Below are positions 1-8,901 of a stretch of 53,328 nucleotides of DNA, piece after piece. Origin of the DNA: Chthoniobacteraceae bacterium. GTDB taxonomy: Bacteria > Verrucomicrobiota > Verrucomicrobiia > Chthoniobacterales > Chthoniobacteraceae. The DNA is taken from the NCBI GenBank assembly GCA_947479475.1, contig CANJZW010000026.1:1-53328 (forward strand), written 5' to 3'. Positions within the stretch are counted from its first letter, which is position 1. Each line of letters starts with the position of its first letter. The notes under the pieces are model-generated. The model saw nothing but the letters and a program-made list of their open reading frames with translations, made no database searches and was not told the origin of the DNA. Made by a program: the position numbers and the translations under genes.

Positions 1-103
1 GAGAGTTATCGCGGCCCCAGGCCGAAGTAGAGACGCCAGGCGGGCATCCATCGGAGTGCGGCGGCGGGAGAAAACGCCCGCCCCGTACTCCGGCGGCCCT
101 CCA

Positions 104-141
104 CTTTCACACCGGCAGGACCCATCCGCTTTCACACCGGC
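104..141. repeat. short direct repeat pair
   Basis: The 13-nt word CTTTCACACCGGC occurs at 104-116 and again at 129-141, a 25-nt period. It lies just downstream (leftward) of the HupE pair. A GC-rich palindrome, GGCGGG-agaaaa-CGCCCGCC, lies at about 62-82. The region could be a REP-like intergenic element, but only two units are visible at the window edge. Confidence 0.45.
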
Positions 142-323
142 CCTCGCAGGGGTTGGACTGTGTCGCAGAATCTGCACTGGTGTGTTTGTCCTTCGTTGCC
201 GAAAACAGAAGGAGAGCCGAAGCAGAACAGCAGGGAGAAAAGGAGGGTGAGGGGGAACGCAGCAGATTTTTCGCGCATCCTGAAGTCTAGTCCAAAACTT
301 CTGTTCAACGCAATGACCCGCAC
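132..323 (-). CDS. possible small exported protein or broken gene start
   Basis: This is a 63-codon leftward reading frame. An internal ATG at 278 would give a 48-residue product starting MREKSAAFPLTLLFSLLF, which looks like a signal peptide ending near SVFG. The mature part is only about 20 residues and contains a CxxC pair (HQCRFCDTV). It lies about 60 nt downstream of the HupE-like pair on the same strand, so it could be a third gene of that operon. Its stop codon falls inside the second copy of the CTTTCACACCGGC repeat, which raises the possibility of a longer gene interrupted there. I recognise no family, and the frame may be fortuitous. Confidence 0.25.
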   Translation of the reverse strand: MRVIALNRSFGLDFRMREKSAAFPLTLLFSLLFCFGSPSVFGNEGQTHQCRFCDTVQPLRGPV

Positions 324-384
324 GCGTGTGGTAAATGAGCAGCCCGAAAGCAGCCTCCAAAAATCGAGACCATCTATGCTTCTG

Positions 385-933
385 TCAGTGCTTTAAAGAT
401 AAAGCGAGGTAGAGAGCGGAGATCGCCGTAATCCAGGAACCAAGAACCCGGAACGCGATTTTCAGCCACTGTTTTGCAGGAACCATTGCCGCATAGTTGG
501 CAAGGTTGAGCAACAAAACAGCGAGACCCGCCCACACTCCCACAAGGATCTTGAGGACAACCCAGACTGCCGTTTCGTCCGGTGCGGAGTCCCAACCCAA
601 CACAAAGCCGCAAGCCGCGAACAAAAGGTTTTCCGCGACGGAAGGCAAGGGCCTCCTGAGCACGACCAAAACCCCGGTCAGGGCTGAAAGCAGACAGGGC
701 AATGAGGCACGGGGCTCCGGCACACCCGGGATCCTGGTGCAGGCAAGACCCAGCGCCGCCGCAAAAAGGAAAACAAGGACCGGCTGTTTAAAACGTTTTC
801 TCTGGCCTGCAAAGAGTCCCAGGCCCACCAGAACGAGGATCTGCGCGGGGGAGCGCAGCGGGTGAAGTAGGCCATTCCAAAGATCTCCGACGCCTTCAAT
901 GGAGCCGTGGGCAAGCGTGATTAAAAAATTCAA
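385..933 (-). CDS. HupE/UreJ-like small membrane protein (second copy)
   Basis: This 182-residue, very hydrophobic protein begins LITLAHGSIEGVGDLWNG and continues LLHPL. That matches the N-terminal signature of HupE/UreJ-related proteins (a His, then a G-x-x-H-P segment in the first helix). Five to six membrane segments can be drawn. HupE/UreJ members are thought to carry Ni2+ or Co2+ across the inner membrane for hydrogenase or urease maturation, but neither enzyme is in the window. It follows the HupE gene on the same strand after 28 nt, so the two are probably co-transcribed. The only start in frame is TTG at 933, with no purine-rich ribosome site, so the true start is uncertain. The family call rests on the N-terminal motif and the neighbour. 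Confidence 0.6.
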   Translation of the reverse strand: MNFLITLAHGSIEGVGDLWNGLLHPLRSPAQILVLVGLGLFAGQRKRFKQPVLVFLFAAALGLACTRIPGVPEPRASLPCLLSALTGVLVVLRRPLPSVAENLLFAACGFVLGWDSAPDETAVWVVLKILVGVWAGLAVLLLNLANYAAMVPAKQWLKIAFRVLGSWITAISALYLALSLKH

Positions 934-961
934 GGAGGGATGGCGGTGGGGCTCTGTCGGC

Positions 962-1609
962 CTAGAGCCAATGCATTAAAAACCCAAAGCCGACGCAGGC
1001 GATAGCCCCGCCACCGGTACGGATAACCACCTGGCCCCAAGGCCAGCGGGCAAGCAGTCCGAGGGAGACCCCGCCCAGATGCAGCAAACCAGTGGATGTC
1101 ACAAATCCGATGGAGTACGTGAGCGGACTTGCCGCCGCCGGCAGTTCAGTCCCGTGCGCATGCCCGTGAAATACCGCAAAAAATCCAACAGTCATTGCCG
1201 CCACCCAAAGAGGGGGGCGCGAGGCGAGAAGCACCAAAAGGCCAAGGACAATGCCGGAGAGAGCGATGCCAGTCTCAATTGCAGGGATCGGCACTCCCAG
1301 AACCCCCATCGCGCCGCCCACCGCCATGACCATTGGAAAAATAACGGGCAACAGCCACACCGCTGGATTGCCCAAGAACGCACCCCAGAGGCCCACCGCG
1401 ACCATTGCCACGATGTGGTCCAGGCCGAAAAAAGGATGAGTGAACCCGCTGATAAATCCCGCTGCAGTTTCGCCGCCGGAATGAGCGTGAGCGTCTACGG
1501 CTCCAGCGCCAAGCAGAAGGCAGGAGAGCAGAAGGTAAATGAGGGGGGATGTTTTGCGCGGCCCAAGACAGGGGCAGGGGCGGGCCTGAGAGAAGGAGAG
1601 GGGTGTCAT
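962..1609 (-). CDS. HupE/UreJ family protein, putative nickel/cobalt permease
   Basis: This 215-residue protein starts with an export signal or first helix (about residues 22-41, ending VDAHAHSG). The HupE/UreJ core follows: GFTHPFFGLDHIVAMVAVGL, the H-P-x-x-G-x-D-H metal-binding motif of the family. A further His-rich element, FHGHAHGTE, is typical of the later helices. About six membrane segments fit. HupE proteins are inner-membrane transporters for Ni2+ (or Co2+) uptake. It is the promoter-proximal gene of a leftward pair with the related gene at 385-933. The ATG at 1609 is the first reasonable start. The family call is firm; the transported metal is inferred from family knowledge. Confidence 0.88.
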   Translation of the reverse strand: MTPLSFSQARPCPCLGPRKTSPLIYLLLSCLLLGAGAVDAHAHSGGETAAGFISGFTHPFFGLDHIVAMVAVGLWGAFLGNPAVWLLPVIFPMVMAVGGAMGVLGVPIPAIETGIALSGIVLGLLVLLASRPPLWVAAMTVGFFAVFHGHAHGTELPAAASPLTYSIGFVTSTGLLHLGGVSLGLLARWPWGQVVIRTGGGAIACVGFGFLMHWL

Positions 1610-1826
1610 AAAAAGGGACTTGAGGGAGTGGTATCACCCGCCGCCCTGATTTCAAGCGCCGGAATTATTTTTGATAATTTGAGTGAGCATAAAATGTTTC
1701 GAACAAGGCAGAAGCAGGGCGAAATGCGGATCTGTGGATGCACAAAATTTGACGCCGTTGGAAAACTGGGTCTGGTGCGTCATCCACCTCGGCGCCCCTG
1801 ATCGGCCCTGGTGCTCACCACCCTAA
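1610..1826. promoter_or_regulatory. divergent intergenic region, presumed promoters
   Basis: This 217-nt gap separates the leftward HupE gene from the rightward glycosidase/PA14 gene and should carry both promoters. An AT-rich island at about 1660-1700 stands out from the GC-rich surroundings. I could not define a -35/-10 pair with proper spacing on either strand, so no exact promoter is called. Confidence 0.4.
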
Positions 1827-4800
1827 ATGAAACCATACCCAAGCCGTCCACCAAACCTGTCTGATCCAGCACAAGCCCCCCGCAGTTTGCCACCACCCTT
1901 GTGGCGCAGCCTGTTTGCGACGCTTCTGTTTCTGGCGACCCTTCTCATTCCCCAGCTTCAAAACACAAGAGTGTTCGGCAGTTGGCAGGGGCAGGGGCCT
2001 GCCACGTTAGTGAACATTTCATCCTCACGCCGCGGCCATATCTTTTACAAGGGAGAAGCCATCGCGCTAAAATTGAGCGGGCCTGGTGCCGCGCGATATA
2101 TCATCCGCGACTACTACGGCAACACCGTTGAACAAGGTCTCGTCAGCGGGACCGTCCTTGCTCCCTCAGTGCGGGAAACGGGATGGTACAAGGTGGACCT
2201 GTATGGCGGTGATCAAGGGATGCCCTTCGGCACCTCCGTTGGCAGTGGAATGTTTTCGATCATCCGTGATGATCCGAACTTTCCAAAAATGCCTGCCCCC
2301 GGGACATCCGGAGGCGCTGGGCTCATCGACGAGGTGACCCGTGGTGTTTTTGGCTACGGTCCACAACGGCACAAAATTGACAACGCAAGCAATGCAGATG
2401 CCGAGATCCCTCGCCTGGCTGCAGAGATTGCCCTCGATCAGCAGTACTATCTGCCCTTCGATTCGTACCGGAAGCGGGATCTGTTGATCGCGTTTCCAAA
2501 CGGAACCTCGGACTTGGCGGGAGTGCGCAAAGTCGTGGAGTACTTCAAAGGAGTCGTCCGGTATTGGGAGCCGCGTAACGAGCCGAATTTCGGCAGCGGT
2601 GCCACCGCGTTCGTTCAGAAAGAGCTGGCGCCGTTTTATCAAACGGTGAAGAGCGTGGATCCTACCCTGAAAGTGATGGCGCCCGGCGCGGTGACCGTCG
2701 GGCCTCCGATGGCTGGCTGGAACGATGAGTTCTTCATCGCTGGGGGCGGGAAGTACATCGATGTGTTTTCGTTCCACGCCTACAACTGCGTAAACGGAGA
2801 TCTTGGTCTGATCCGCACGTCTCTGGACCAGGTCGACGGCTGGTTGAAAAAGTACAACCTCGCCGGTCTCGAAAAATGGCAGACGGAGCAGGGCTACCTT
2901 GGTCCTGTTTATGGAGCCTACCAGCCCCGCATGCAGGGCCGCTGGACGATGCTCCAAATGATGGTCTACGAGCAGTACGGTATTCCTAAGGAGCACAATC
3001 ATTACTGGTACGACCGTAATGGCGGGTTCTGGGATGAGCCGCGCTGGGTACAAAATGAAGACGGTTCCATCAACCCAGTCGGCCCGCTTCTGCGTGTCTG
3101 GTCGGAAGAACTTTATGGAACTCGGTTCGCAAGCTCGCTGAATTTCGGCAACCCAGGAAACAAGATGTTTGTGGGGAGCCTTTTCAACGGGCCAGGAAAA
3201 CAGGTTGCAACGATCATGACCTCTGGCGACACGCGGGGTCAGGTCGTGCTAAACGTCGTTGGGGCGACAAGCGTCAAAGTAATCTCGGCCTTCGGGACGG
3301 AACGCGTTCTGCCTATCGTTAACGGTGCCGCCGTGTTGCCCGTCAGCGAACTGCCAACCTACGTGGAGTACGCGGGCACCCTGACGGTAACGCCCTCGGA
3401 TTGGGGAACCAATTTGGCTTTCCAAACTGGGGTGACCGCAGCCGCTTCGGGTTCGGCGGTTCATCCGATTGATGCCTCCATCAGCAATCTGCCTTCGAAG
3501 GTGATCAACGGCAAGATCGATACCTGGTATTGGGCTCAGGTGAACAGCGACCGCATCTGGGAAGCCAACAACACCACGTACCCCGCGTGGTTCGAGGTGA
3601 GGCTCCCCGCGGCAACGCAGATCGATCGCGTGGTCATCTACGCAGGCATTCCCTGGCAATGGGATGGCTCGATGCTCGACTACGAACTACAGGTCGACCA
3701 GGCCGGGACGTGGGTCTCTATCGAGCACGTCGTGGAGCCCGTGAAGGCGGTCCGCTCCTACACACAGACGAATCGCACGACGATGGATAGTTACTACAGC
3801 GAACGCTGCGTCTTCGTGCACGGCTTCGCTCCAGTGACTACCAGCAAGATCCGACTGCTCGTGAATGACGTGACCTATGGAGGCGCCTCAAACAAGGACC
3901 TCCAGGATGCGGGTTCGCAGAGCGGGCTCCATCAGTTGACCCTTCGCGAGATCGAGGTGTACCGCTCGGGGGTTCCTGTCGCCGTAAACCAGCCGCCCGT
4001 GGCAGCTGCGGATTCTGCGGACTGTTCGCTCGCCGGTACCGTAACGATCCCCGTGCTGGCCAACGATACAAACCCCTCCGGTGGCCCGTACCCGTTATCG
4101 CTGGTGAGTGTGAGTGCGCCAACGCTCGGCACCGTAGCGATCTCGGGAGACAAGCTTGTCTACACCGCCTCGCGGACCCTCAGTGGAGCTGACAAGTTCA
4201 CCTACACGGTGACTAACGGCGCCACCACGGCCACGGGTTCTGTGACAGTCAATGTCTCCAATGTGATCCAGCCGCCCGGACCAGACACGAACGGGCTCAT
4301 GGGTGAGTACTACAACAACATCGATTTCACCGCACTGGCCTTAACGCGGATCGATCCGTACATCGACGCAAACTGGGGGCTCGGCTCTCCGGACCCGTCA
4401 ATGCAGAGCGACTCCTTTTCGATCCGGTGGACCGGGAAGGTAAAAGCCAAGTACAGCGAGTTGTACACCTTCACAACCCTCGCGGATGATGGCGTCCGTT
4501 TGTGGGTGGGCGGCAAGCTGTTGATCGACAACTGGGCGACGCAGGCTGCGACGATAAAGACGGCGGCAATCCAGCTGGTGGCCGGTCAACAGTACGACCT
4601 GAAGGTGGAATACTTTCAGGGCGGCGGGGGATCGCAGATCACGCTCCAGTGGAGCAGCCCGAGCCAACTGTTGGAGGTCGTGCCGTACAACGCTCTCACC
4701 CTCGGTGGAAGTGTAACGGTCGTGCCTGCCGCGAACAAAGCCCCCGTGGCCAGCAATGACACAGCATGGACAACGGTCGGCGTCGCCACACTCGTCAACG

Positions 4801-7745
4801 TTCTTGCGAACGATGTCGATGCGGACGCAGGACCCTCCCCGCTGACAATCACGGCGATCACGACACCCGCGCATGGGAGTGCCGCGCTTGCCGGCAGCAG
4901 TATTCAGTACTCACCCGCAGCAGGGTTCAGTGGTACTGATACGTTCAACTACACGATCAGCGATGGGAATTTGAGCGCCTCAGCAACGGTTACGGTGACG
5001 GTCGCGGCGCCCGATACAACGCGCTTGTCGGGTCTGAAAGGCGAGTACTTCGGCAAGATGGATCTAACCGTCCCGCTGATGACCCGTTTGGATGCAACCG
5101 TCGACTTCGACTGGCTGACCGGCTCCCCAGCCTCGGTGATCCCCGTGGACGGGTTCTCTGTGCGTTGGTCGGGCGCTGTGACGGCGAGGTACACAGAAAA
5201 CTACACGTTCTACGCCAACACGGATGATGGCGTACGGGTGTGGGTAAACGGCGTTAAAGTTATCGACAACTGGACGGACCACGCGGCCACCGAAGTTTCA
5301 GGTAGCGTCAACCTGGTTGCGGGACAGTCGAACGACCTCAAGGTGGAATACTACGAAAACGGGGGAGGCGCGGTCGCTCAGTTGCGCTGGTCGAGCTCGA
5401 AGCAGGCGAAGGAAATTGTTCCCTCGACCCTGCTGAGCACGCCGACGTTCACGGAAACCGTCACTCAGCCAGTAATCGCCAACAAGGCTCCCCTTGCTGT
5501 CGACGATGCCGCTGCAACCAACGAAAGCGTTGCCGTTAAGGTGAATGTGCTTGCCAACGATTCGGACCCTGATTCCGGTCCGTCTCCGCTCGCAGTCAGC
5601 GCCGTGACGGCCCCCGCTCACGGAACGGCTGCGCTCGTGGCTGGCGGTATTTCGTACCAGCCGGCGACCGGCTTCTACGGTATCGACCGGTTCGGATACA
5701 CCATTACAGACGGGTCTGCCACGGCGACAGCCAACGTGGCGGTCACGGTGAACAGCACAGCCAAGGCCTACGACCTCGTGTCGGCGGGTTTTACTGGGCA
5801 GCTCATCGGCGCCTCCACGGGCTCTTCGCGGATTCTGGCCGATGGCAGTTGGGAGCTCAACGGCACCGGAGTCGGCGTCGCCGGTGTTTCGGACGCTGTG
5901 CGTTTCGAATCAGCTCCCGCCACAGGGAACTTCCTCGCGACCCTGCGGGTGCGCAGTGTGACCGGAAACGCGGCCGCGCGCTCAGGCGTGCTTTTGCGCG
6001 AAGGTGCCCTCGTCGGTGACCGGTGCGTGCTGGCCGCAGTCACGTCCGCCGCGCAGTATCGGACCGGTGCCCGCCTCACGGCTGGCGGCGTGTTTGCGGA
6101 AACAACCCCTACCGGGACGGACGCGCAGGTTGTGTTGCCAGAGGGTTGGGTGCAGGTCGAGCGCATCGGTGATGGCGTTCGTGTGCTGGTTTCCAACGAC
6201 GGTATCACGTACAGGCCCGTGGCGTCCTATACGCTCAAGGGTCTGGCAAGCACGGTCCAGGTCGGGGTTTTCGCCGCCAGCGGATCAACCACGGAGACTG
6301 CAACCGGTGTGGTGGACCGGTGGTCCCGCGTGGCTGTGAACGCGGTTGGCGTACCACCCCAGCGTGGTTTGTTGGCGGTCTATTTTCCCACGACCACCCT
6401 GGCTACGCCAGTCGTCGCACGGGTGGAGGACACCGTAAACTACGACTGGGTAAACAGCTCGCCGCATCCGAGCATCGTCGGAGACAACTTCTCCGTGCGC
6501 TGGACGGGGCGGTTGGTGCCGCCCGCTACTGGGACCTACACGTTCTTCACTCAGGCGGACGACGGCGTGCGCTTATGGGTGAACGGGCTGCAGGTCGTCA
6601 ACGACTGGAACCAGCACGCGCTCACAGAATCGTCGGGCACGGCAGTTCTGCAGGCAGGCGTCCCGGTGGATGTGAGGCTTGAGTACTTCGAGGCGGGAGG
6701 CCAGGCGACGTGCAAGTGGCTCTGGGCGGGTCCCGGAATCGCGAAGCAAGTCGTCCCAGTGGACGTGCTGCGGCCCGCAGTCGTCGCAAATGCGCTAGGC
6801 TCCGCCGCAGTGCCGACAGTCAATGTGTTGGCGGACGGAGTGCGCGAGCTTGCGGCTACAGGTGCCGGGTTGAAAGCCGGAAGCGTCGAGCAGGGAGGGT
6901 TCTTGAACCAGCCCCACTCGGGTGACTTCCAGATGGCAGTGCGCGTCCGCTCCCTCACGGGGGCGCCCGCAGCCGCGATCATGCTGCGTGAAGGCTTCGG
7001 TGCCGGAGACCGGTTCGTCGCGTTGCAGCTTGCCGCCGACGGCTCGCTCTCGGTGTGGAGCCGGACGACGCTGGGTGGCGCTGTCACAAGTGCTGTAGCA
7101 ACCGGTTCCCTCGTGATGCCCAACGCCTGGCTGCTGGTGGAAAGGCGCGCGGATCGCTTGGCTCTGGCCATCTCAGCCGACGATGCGACGTACTCCAACG
7201 TCGCTAGAATCCAACTGCCAGGGTTGTCTCAGATGACCTATGCAGGGGCGTTCCTGGGCGGAGGCTCTGGAACCATCGTGGGCAAAGCAGTTCTGGGAGA
7301 CTGCGAAGTCACGCCCATCACGACTCCGGGCCTCACAGGCGAATACTTCGGAGGAATCATCTTGTCCGGCCAGCGCCTGACACGGGTGGATCCCACCGTC
7401 GACTTCAACTGGGGAACCCTCAGTCCCGACCCAAGCCTGACCGCCGATAACTTCTCGGCACGCTGGACAAGCCGCGTCAAAACCCGCGTCGCCGGAACCT
7501 ACACGTTCGCCGTGCAGTCCGATGACGGCGTGCGTTTGTGGCTCAACGGCCAGTTGGTGATCAACAACTGGACGGACCATGCCACAACGGAAAACACGGT
7601 TTCCCTCGCGTTGGGGGCCGGAGCCTGGGTGGACGTCCGCATGGAGTACTATGAGCGTGCCGGGGGTGCGGTGGCCCGCTTGCTCTGGACCACGCCGGGC
7701 CAGCCAAAGCAGGTGATCCCCGTGGAACAGCTGCAGACTCCTTGA
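1827..7745 (+). CDS. large secreted glycosidase-like protein with discoidin and four PA14 domains
   Basis: This is a 1,972-residue protein. A membrane/export segment lies at about residues 25-45. A TIM-barrel glycosidase-like domain follows (about 160-500). YWEPRNEPNF carries the N-E pair of clan GH-A, with E252 as likely acid/base, and WQTEQG offers E354 as likely nucleophile. A discoidin-like domain follows (about 530-710). Then come Ig-like linkers with the VLANDxxP motif (about 716-810, 969-1059, 1219-1308) and four PA14 domains (about 822-955, 1069-1202, 1514-1648, 1835-1971). PA14 copies share GEYF...DDGVRLWVNG. Two concanavalin/DUF1349-like beta-sandwiches lie near 1312-1504 and 1655-1828. 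The likely role is binding and cleaving an extracellular glycan; the substrate cannot be read. The chain stops inside the last PA14 domain, without a sorting signal. It appears monocistronic, with a terminator just downstream. Confidence 0.85.
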   Translation: MKPYPSRPPNLSDPAQAPRSLPPPLWRSLFATLLFLATLLIPQLQNTRVFGSWQGQGPATLVNISSSRRGHIFYKGEAIALKLSGPGAARYIIRDYYGNTVEQGLVSGTVLAPSVRETGWYKVDLYGGDQGMPFGTSVGSGMFSIIRDDPNFPKMPAPGTSGGAGLIDEVTRGVFGYGPQRHKIDNASNADAEIPRLAAEIALDQQYYLPFDSYRKRDLLIAFPNGTSDLAGVRKVVEYFKGVVRYWEPRNEPNFGSGATAFVQKELAPFYQTVKSVDPTLKVMAPGAVTVGPPMAGWNDEFFIAGGGKYIDVFSFHAYNCVNGDLGLIRTSLDQVDGWLKKYNLAGLEKWQTEQGYLGPVYGAYQPRMQGRWTMLQMMVYEQYGIPKEHNHYWYDRNGGFWDEPRWVQNEDGSINPVGPLLRVWSEELYGTRFASSLNFGNPGNKMFVGSLFNGPGKQVATIMTSGDTRGQVVLNVVGATSVKVISAFGTERVLPIVNGAAVLPVSELPTYVEYAGTLTVTPSDWGTNLAFQTGVTAAASGSAVHPIDASISNLPSKVINGKIDTWYWAQVNSDRIWEANNTTYPAWFEVRLPAATQIDRVVIYAGIPWQWDGSMLDYELQVDQAGTWVSIEHVVEPVKAVRSYTQTNRTTMDSYYSERCVFVHGFAPVTTSKIRLLVNDVTYGGASNKDLQDAGSQSGLHQLTLREIEVYRSGVPVAVNQPPVAAADSADCSLAGTVTIPVLANDTNPSGGPYPLSLVSVSAPTLGTVAISGDKLVYTASRTLSGADKFTYTVTNGATTATGSVTVNVSNVIQPPGPDTNGLMGEYYNNIDFTALALTRIDPYIDANWGLGSPDPSMQSDSFSIRWTGKVKAKYSELYTFTTLADDGVRLWVGGKLLIDNWATQAATIKTAAIQLVAGQQYDLKVEYFQGGGGSQITLQWSSPSQLLEVVPYNALTLGGSVTVVPAANKAPVASNDTAWTTVGVATLVNVLANDVDADAGPSPLTITAITTPAHGSAALAGSSIQYSPAAGFSGTDTFNYTISDGNLSASATVTVTVAAPDTTRLSGLKGEYFGKMDLTVPLMTRLDATVDFDWLTGSPASVIPVDGFSVRWSGAVTARYTENYTFYANTDDGVRVWVNGVKVIDNWTDHAATEVSGSVNLVAGQSNDLKVEYYENGGGAVAQLRWSSSKQAKEIVPSTLLSTPTFTETVTQPVIANKAPLAVDDAAATNESVAVKVNVLANDSDPDSGPSPLAVSAVTAPAHGTAALVAGGISYQPATGFYGIDRFGYTITDGSATATANVAVTVNSTAKAYDLVSAGFTGQLIGASTGSSRILADGSWELNGTGVGVAGVSDAVRFESAPATGNFLATLRVRSVTGNAAARSGVLLREGALVGDRCVLAAVTSAAQYRTGARLTAGGVFAETTPTGTDAQVVLPEGWVQVERIGDGVRVLVSNDGITYRPVASYTLKGLASTVQVGVFAASGSTTETATGVVDRWSRVAVNAVGVPPQRGLLAVYFPTTTLATPVVARVEDTVNYDWVNSSPHPSIVGDNFSVRWTGRLVPPATGTYTFFTQADDGVRLWVNGLQVVNDWNQHALTESSGTAVLQAGVPVDVRLEYFEAGGQATCKWLWAGPGIAKQVVPVDVLRPAVVANALGSAAVPTVNVLADGVRELAATGAGLKAGSVEQGGFLNQPHSGDFQMAVRVRSLTGAPAAAIMLREGFGAGDRFVALQLAADGSLSVWSRTTLGGAVTSAVATGSLVMPNAWLLVERRADRLALAISADDATYSNVARIQLPGLSQMTYAGAFLGGGSGTIVGKAVLGDCEVTPITTPGLTGEYFGGIILSGQRLTRVDPTVDFNWGTLSPDPSLTADNFSARWTSRVKTRVAGTYTFAVQSDDGVRLWLNGQLVINNWTDHATTENTVSLALGAGAWVDVRMEYYERAGGAVARLLWTTPGQPKQVIPVEQLQTP

Positions 7746-7781
7746 TTAAACGCGGGCATCCTATGGCCTGCTAGGTGTTAA

Positions 7782-7815
7782 AGAAAAGGGGCGGGGTAAC
7801 TCCCGCCTCTTTTTT
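7782..7815 (+). terminator. rho-independent terminator of the PA14 protein gene
   Basis: A G-rich arm (AGGGGCGGGG) and a C-rich arm (CTCCCGCCTCT) form a stem with a very short loop. A run of T follows at 7810-7815. It lies about 40 nt after the stop of the glycosidase/PA14 gene. Confidence 0.8.
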
Positions 7816-7899
7816 CGCGTCTCGGCCCAAACGCCGGGAAAAGTTCAAAAAAACGCACTTCGCCCCATCCGGGCCCCACCTGGACGGCGAATCTGTAGC

Positions 7900-8112
7900 A
7901 TGCCAAATGTACGCGCTGCCAACAAAGTCAAAATCGGAGCCTGGGTCGATCGGATGGATGCCGCCAACCTCAGGCAATTTGCTGCCAGTCAGGGGCTTCA
8001 CGTTTCCACACTCATCGAGGCTGCCGTGATTAAGAGCCTGCCGATGCTTTTCGCAGAGGCTCTTCGCGGTCTGCCGCCGGAACAGGGCCAGTTTACAGCC
8101 GCCTCAAAATAA
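7900..8112 (+). CDS. small ribbon-helix-helix-like protein (hypothetical)
   Basis: This is a 70-residue frame with an ATG start. A short beta-like strand (KVKIGAWVD) leads into two predicted helices (AANLRQFAASQG and STLIEAAVIKSLP). The layout and length resemble MetJ/Arc-type ribbon-helix-helix DNA-binding proteins, often antitoxins or autoregulators. No toxin-like partner is adjacent. It overlaps the end of the convergent SerB-like gene by 20 nt and follows the terminator of the PA14 gene. The ribosome site is weak. The fold is inferred from pattern only, so the gene should be treated as probable but unproven. Confidence 0.5.
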   Translation: MPNVRAANKVKIGAWVDRMDAANLRQFAASQGLHVSTLIEAAVIKSLPMLFAEALRGLPPEQGQFTAASK

Positions 8113-8743
8113 CGGGCAGCTCCGCCAGACTATGGATGAAAGCGTCCGCCCCCGCTTTCACCCTCTCCCGGACGGCGTATCCGCCGAATCCGACGACTAA
8201 GTCCACGTCGCCCTTCACTTCAAGGTCGCTGGCACCGTCTCCGACCATCACCGAGAGGCTCGCTCCAAAACTTGTCCGGAGGCGCCGGGCCACGGCGTTT
8301 TTCCCCAGGGTCCGCGCCGTCTCGCAGGATGGGTTGAATCCCGCGTACTCACCGAGCGCGTCGAATTCCAAAACCACCGCCTCCACGGTCTCCACCCCCA
8401 GGTAGGCTGCCAGCGGCTGGATCGCCTGCGTAAAGCCTCCGCTGACAATCGCAACAGTCCACCCCTCGGCTTGTAACAGCCGGATCGTTTCCTTCGCCGT
8501 CGGCTCCACATGGGCAATATACTGTGCGCCGATCTCGGAGAGCTCCGCCAATGTCGGCCGGATCAGCTCCAACCGGCGGGCAAAGATGGATTCCATCGAC
8601 GTGCCCCCTTCCATCGCGTCACGCGTCATCCGCTCGACGGCAGAAAACGTCCCGGCCCCGCGCAGGCGGCCCAGCTCGTCGATTCCCTCGATGGCGCTAA
8701 GGGTCGAGTCGCAATCCAAAAGTACTAGCTTGGTAGAGGTCAC
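8093..8743 (-). CDS. serB: SerB-like phosphoserine phosphatase (HAD family)
   Basis: This 216-residue HAD-superfamily phosphatase has all the motifs in place. DCDST gives the nucleophile D10 and general acid/base D12; VSGGF gives S101; K148 lies in LGKNA; VGDGASD gives the Mg2+ ligands D169 and D173. The helical cap between residues 20 and 90 resembles SerB (ERMTRDAMEGG). SerB hydrolyses O-phosphoserine in the last step of serine synthesis in the cytoplasm. The protein lacks the N-terminal ACT domain of some SerB proteins and has the short-form length. It stands alone, divergent from dnaK. Related HAD-IB phosphatases with other substrates cannot be excluded. Confidence 0.78.
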   Translation of the reverse strand: MTSTKLVLLDCDSTLSAIEGIDELGRLRGAGTFSAVERMTRDAMEGGTSMESIFARRLELIRPTLAELSEIGAQYIAHVEPTAKETIRLLQAEGWTVAIVSGGFTQAIQPLAAYLGVETVEAVVLEFDALGEYAGFNPSCETARTLGKNAVARRLRTSFGASLSVMVGDGASDLEVKGDVDLVVGFGGYAVRERVKAGADAFIHSLAELPVILRRL

Positions 8744-8828
8744 GCTTCACTCAAGGCAAAGCCCGCGGATGGGTCAAGGTTCCGGGGCAAGACTTCCGCA
8801 ATCCCGCCAGGCAGCGCCCTATGCCCCT

Positions 8829-8901
8829 TGCGCCGCCAGCGTGAGACAAGTTGGCGCAGTTTTGGCCGCGCATGTGCGCCAGTCACACACCGTGGCGCAC
8901 A
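8829..8901. promoter_or_regulatory. inverted repeats upstream of dnaK, candidate operator
   Basis: In the 282-nt serB-dnaK gap, TGTGCGCCA (8873-8881) and TGGCGCACA (8893-8901) form a perfect 9-bp inverted repeat with an 11-nt spacer. A second, shorter dyad lies just upstream: TGCGCC at 8829-8834 and GGCGCA at 8853-8858. The geometry recalls CIRCE (9-N9-9), but the sequence differs from TTAGCACTC/GAGTGCTAA. It lies about 125 nt before the dnaK start. It may be a heat-shock repressor site or a transcript hairpin. Confidence 0.45.
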
